This document shows positions 60,376 to 64,000 of a stretch of DNA of 64,000 nt, in pieces. Within the stretch, counting starts at the first letter, position 1. The number at the start of each line of letters is the position of its first letter. The notes below the pieces were generated by a model, which searched no databases, was not told the DNA's origin, and saw nothing but the letters and a program-made list of their open reading frames with translations. This DNA comes from Protonemura montana. Its lineage: Eukaryota > Arthropoda > Insecta > Plecoptera > Nemouridae. Position numbers and translations under genes: made by a program. The stretch spans positions 20,608,651-20,672,650 of the forward strand of contig OX387603.1 in the NCBI GenBank assembly GCA_947568835.1, read 5' to 3'.

Positions 60376-61721
60376 AGATCTTTAGCCAGGTTTTCCGGAA
60401 CATATTTAAGGAGAACCTCGTCTTCAGGGAAAAATCATCTCTTTCTCACTGAAATACCGTGTTTTCGAGATTCTACCATGATTAAAAAAAAAAAAGAATT
60501 TTGGTCATTTAAAAAAATGGTCCGTTTTGCAGAACACCCGTGTGATATTTTAGCTATCCCCTCGACACAGGACGTCACCAGGTGAAGTTTCAGACAGCTT
60601 TTACCTAACTTCATGATGCACGTTCCTCTTCTCTTTGCTTAATGCGATTTGCAAAAATTATATCGCGTGCGAGATTATCCTCTACGCTCATTAGCAACAA
60701 CGGAAGGATACAAGTTCGCAATGTCTGAATGATTTAAAAGGTGGAGATGTTAAAAACTTGCCCGAGAATGTTTTCAAAGTTTAAAATCTTAAAGACCTGT
60801 CACTCGAAAATATGATATGAGAATTCAGAAGCTTACAAATCTTTCAAAGTTAAATGTTATCGACGAGAGAATCTCACCAGCGTGCCTTCTACTTGGACAA
60901 GCAGCGTGCGCTAATGCCCCTAAGCGAACAATCCACACTGGTAAACAGTGTTGAATGTAAGCCACTCGCATGAGTAATGAGCACCAAACCAGCAATGATT
61001 GTTTTGTTTTGCCAGAAGACAATGAGTCCGTCATCCCATGAAACAAAAGCTCATCGCTGGCGGTAGGTCGGTGATAGTGGCGGCTCCATGCTATGGCACT
61101 GGTGCGATGGTACGAGCCATCATAAGCTGGCTCGCAGGACAACGCGTTCAAAACAATAGCTACCACACTTTATGACTGTTAGAGCTGTTACAATACAATT
61201 AACGTTTTTAACAAGAATGTTCTCAAATTTGAACAATTAAATTAATGCACAATTCACAATGCTCACGCTATGGCCGCTATTTCCGCGCCATTAACGCGCC
61301 GCAAGCTCGTGGGCGCAGACGCGGGTGCAGGAGCGACGCCAAAAGAGCTAGAAAATAAATTGTTTTTGTTTTATCAACCATAAAATATGAAATATGAAAC
61401 GTTTTTCTCGCTTTTTATCTGCGTGCTATCAAAACTGTATTGCGACAAAAATCTAAAGCCAGCCTATGAAAACGTTACACCGGATTGATATTTGAACCAT
61501 ACGCTTTTACGTCTTGTTCTGCGCACTTTGGAAAGGACCTGAAAATTCTTATTAATGATCTACGACTTCGATTTGGAAAACTGCTATTTTCTGGTGTAGT
61601 TGGTAAGAGCGTCGACGGACGGTTAAAACCGATAAGTATATCGGTCCATTACAATCCCGAACTCGAAGCTGCGTTACAACAATGAAAGCAGTAAGAGGCC
61701 CACGTTCCCGCCGTTTCCTGT

Positions 61722-61744
61722 CCCCCCCCCCCCCCCCCCCCCCC
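61722..61744. repeat. 23-base poly(C) run
   Basis: Uninterrupted C23 following CCTGT. A third run of 15 C lies at 35409-35423 in RAPGEF1 intron 12. Confidence 0.85.
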
Positions 61745-62663
61745 ATTCTCCCTAGAAAACCCCATTGTTGGCCGGCAACAACGCGTAACGTTAACAGCTC
61801 CAGTAATTAATTTAAACTATAACCAATCTACCTACCCTTAAACTCTGCAGCCTATCCGGTTACGGCCCCGCTGTGCACGGGTTATTGAAGGGCGCTCTCA
61901 AGAGTTCTGCGTGGCACCGTGCGAAACAACCTAGAAACAAGTAAATCTTCATCAGGATGCCGTGGGTGAAAACAAAATGACTCCCGCAGTTTTCACACCC
62001 TCCTAGTTGCTAGACGTCACATGGCGAACGCAAGATTCAAACGGAGCCGCGATACGTTTCACAATGAAATGATTGATTCGCTGACGCTGGACACTTAAAT
62101 GTTTTGACTTGAACGTCATCAGTTATTTTGGGCAGACAAATTAAGGTTAGATTTTATACGAGGAGTTATTTAGGGGTCGCTTTGTATCCGGGGTGAAACA
62201 GATATAAATGTGAGAGAACAGACTTGAAAATTTAATCGATCTATCGCATTAATTGTCTGTTAACGGTGAAACATTCTAAAACTATACATTTTGAGTGAGG
62301 ATTCTAATAAATTGGGGAGAACTCTATGGAAAAAGTGGGAAAACTCATCTGCTGAGTCTCTATTCACATGACCGACTAAAAAACAGGAATATTTCATCAG
62401 CCAAAACAAATCGAAAGCGTGTTCCAGTGTGCTCAACGCACTGAGACCATCGACTTCAACCTCTTCCCGATTAGTCAAATATTTTCTCCCACGACCCCGT
62501 GTACAAATACGACAGACTCGCGTTCGACTCGGGCGTCATACGCATGAATTATGAGCCAAGTACGTCACATACCATTAACTCCACACCACCCCTCATCACC
62601 GCCAGCCAACCCCACGAATCACGATGCAAACGCAGCGCGCAAATTGCGACCCTCTTCTCAATT

Positions 62664-62888
62664 CTAGTGGCGGGAAGCGACGTCGGTTGGCCGATTATAA
62701 TCGCACTCAGCGAGCGTCGGCGACGTCGGCGGCGTCGGCGTCGACGAATGAAACCGTATCGAATTGAACGACTCTTCAAGCCGCTTGTGTACAATGTCAA
62801 GTGTTGCTTGACTCGGATCGGAGTCGCGCTGGATTCCCACAGGACGTCGAGACGCCTTGGACGCCTGTTCACACGCGCTGCGATAGCT
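62664..62888 (-). CDS. Weak candidate 3'-terminal exon on the minus strand
   Basis: After an acceptor TTGTACTTCAG (about 62889-62899) the minus strand is open as YRSACEQASKASRRPVGIQR, then DSDPSQATLDIVHKRLEESF, then HSSTPTPPTSPTLAECDYNR and a TAG. The STPTPPTSPT part comes from a GACGCC/GACGTC-rich array also seen elsewhere in the window, so it may be repeat rather than gene. If real, the upstream exons would lie beyond 64 kb. Confidence 0.22.
   Translation of the reverse strand, partial: SYRSACEQASKASRRPVGIQRDSDPSQATLDIVHKRLEESFNSIRFHSSTPTPPTSPTLAECDYNRPTDVASRH
62715..62747. repeat. Imperfect GGCGTC/GACGTC array
   Basis: GTCGGCGACGTCGGCGGCG followed by TCGGCGTCGACG. Same hexamer theme as at 55.55 kb, again within 600 bp of a 5S-SINE copy. 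Confidence 0.7.
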
Positions 62889-62944
62889 GAAGTACAATTG
62901 AGTTCGTAACGATTGATTTGTTGTGTTTAAAGACGTATTTTTTG

Positions 62945-63318
62945 ACGAAGGACCCTGTGGTACTAGTCTTATGGGGTCGGTGAATCAGCGAGTATCGTTA
63001 AAAATGGTGATGAACCTAGCCTAGCCTAGAAGGGAGGAGGAAAACTTGGTGCCAACACGTAGCATACTCCTGTCGAAGAATATCACGAGGACCACTGGCT
63101 TCACGTCCCTTCCGAAAGACGGTACAATTCTAACAACAGGATTTCTCCACTTATCCATGCTTTCGATAGATGCACGAGAAATTGTCGCACCATCTCCTTC
63201 CAACCTCTCTTCCGAACAGAACTGGTCGTGCGTAAGATGGCCACCTATCCAACACCTGTCCCGGTACAAAGTTGCTTAACTTCGGTGATCTCACGAGATC
63301 CGGTGTTTCTAATTCGCC
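62945..63318 (-). mobile_element. 5S rRNA-derived SINE, copy 3
   Basis: Minus-strand copy. Reading its own strand from about 63318: ACACCGGATCTCGTGAGATC, ACCGAAGTTAAGCAACTT, a body with an open frame starting MDKWRNPVVRIVPSFGR, GACAGGAGTATGCTACGTG, then TTCATCACCATT at the tail. The exact tail end is uncertain by a few tens of bases. Confidence 0.85.
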
Positions 63319-64000
63319 ATTTGCCATTTCGGTATATTCGTTACGACATGTATATATACTTTGATCTGTATCTTTATGGATGTGTCCAAGACAAATGAGT
63401 GCGACTAGAGAAAATATTTCGCAGAGCAGGATTTAATAAATCTTGTTGACACAATTTCTTACATAAAAAAACAAAAACTTAAACTATTATATCCTCACTT
63501 CCAACTTTCAAGTATCTTTATAATATCTAGCTTCCAAGGTTATACGTTGCTTAGCCTAGAAAATGCATCAAGTAATGTGCAATAATATGTAGTTCTATGG
63601 GTACCACAGCCATCCATTTACTTTACCTATATCTTGACAAAGTTAGCGTTACCGGCAAATCAGCGCAGTGTGAATGTTTCCCAGTCTGAGACCGGTAATT
63701 ATTACCGGCTCGCCACGAGGGGGTAAGCCACCGCTGTAAAGCGCGGACCGCGAAAGTGGCAAGCAACTTATCGACAATCGATAACCGAAGTCGTGTACGC
63801 AAGACTTCAAGTGAGCAGCACTTCTTCTCTTGCGAGCATTTGCAACCCTCGTAGCCGTTCACGCTTGAATGCACACATTTGTTAATCAATGTGAACACAC
63901 GAGTTATATAATAGATTGAAAAGAGATTAATGCATTGAGAACAATTACTATACGTCTAAATTGAAAGCTACGTCATTAGTTCAAATTATATAGTTTCTTT
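63319..64000. other. Right end of window, no gene recognised
   Basis: AT-rich, then a CpG-richer patch at 63640-63800 containing the near-palindrome CCGGTAATTATTACCGG (63692-63708). No coding support. Confidence 0.4.

Larger units (their letters stand above)
56160..62660. other. Gene-poor stretch
   Basis: Apart from items listed separately (tRNA-like heads at 57.0 and 60.3 kb, weak exon at 58.1 kb, R2 copy at 58.3 kb, homopolymers), no gene is recognised. A G-rich patch at 59.8-59.88 kb and a CpG patch at 61.26-61.33 kb have no further support. Confidence 0.4.

Noticed and set aside
60825-61166. 113-codon minus-strand frame
   Set aside because: No domain or conserved pattern that I recognise; the length is within chance expectation for this patch.
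62499-62909. 136-codon plus-strand frame with a run of Arg
   Set aside because: The Arg run is the GTCGGC/CGTCGG hexamer array read in another frame; the opposite strand gives the more protein-like reading, itself only weak.
49682-64000. LTR element, retrovirus or Polinton remains
   Set aside because: No reverse transcriptase, integrase, protease or capsid-like peptides and no paired long direct repeats were seen anywhere in the window.

Overview
The window is intron-rich, AT-rich animal DNA with GT-AG introns, AATAAA-type poly(A) signals and several families of short dispersed repeats. The four proteins I can identify match invertebrate orthologues, and the C3G N-terminal block reads most like an arthropod. 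I take it as an arthropod, probably not a fly, but cannot name the species.

Layout. (1) 738-3794, minus: an eight-exon Polycomblike gene (MTF2/PHF1/PHF19 family, PRC2 accessory factor). (2) 5482-6198, minus: intronless CDS of LRRC57, a small N-myristoylated leucine-rich-repeat protein. (3) 8221-39539, plus: a 19-exon RAPGEF1/C3G gene (Crk-binding guanine-nucleotide exchange factor for Rap1), starting from a proposed distant first coding exon across an 18.3 kb intron. A long AU-rich 3' UTR runs to about 42.5 kb. (4) 43318-49681, plus: a ten-exon ZGPAT gene (CCCH zinc finger plus G-patch). Its first intron holds a 2.37 kb inverted-repeat transposon with arms of about 0.93 and 0.97 kb. (5) 49.7-64 kb: repeat-rich DNA with no gene identified, apart from one convincing orphan exon at 54344-54459 and two weaker exon candidates.

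All splice joins in the three spliced genes were checked for reading phase. Each assembled CDS is an exact multiple of three: 547 aa, 1343 aa and 522 aa.

Repeats include a 5S rRNA-derived SINE family (three copies, each with an open, indel-free short frame in its body), a tRNA-derived SINE present as a head-to-head pair at 51.4-52.3 kb, two unnamed dispersed families (R1, four copies; R2, three copies), a diverged tandem repeat at about 53.9-54.3 kb, GGCGTC hexamer arrays and long G/C homopolymers. The big RAPGEF1 intron contains a CRE/GAGA/G-quadruplex island near 16.2-16.4 kb and a promoter-plus-donor arrangement near 19.4-19.7 kb that may be an alternative start. The host genes (chromatin repression, Rap1 signalling, an LRR adaptor, a transcriptional repressor) share no pathway; this is ordinary chromosomal gene order.

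I recognised no retrovirus, LTR element or Polinton remains.
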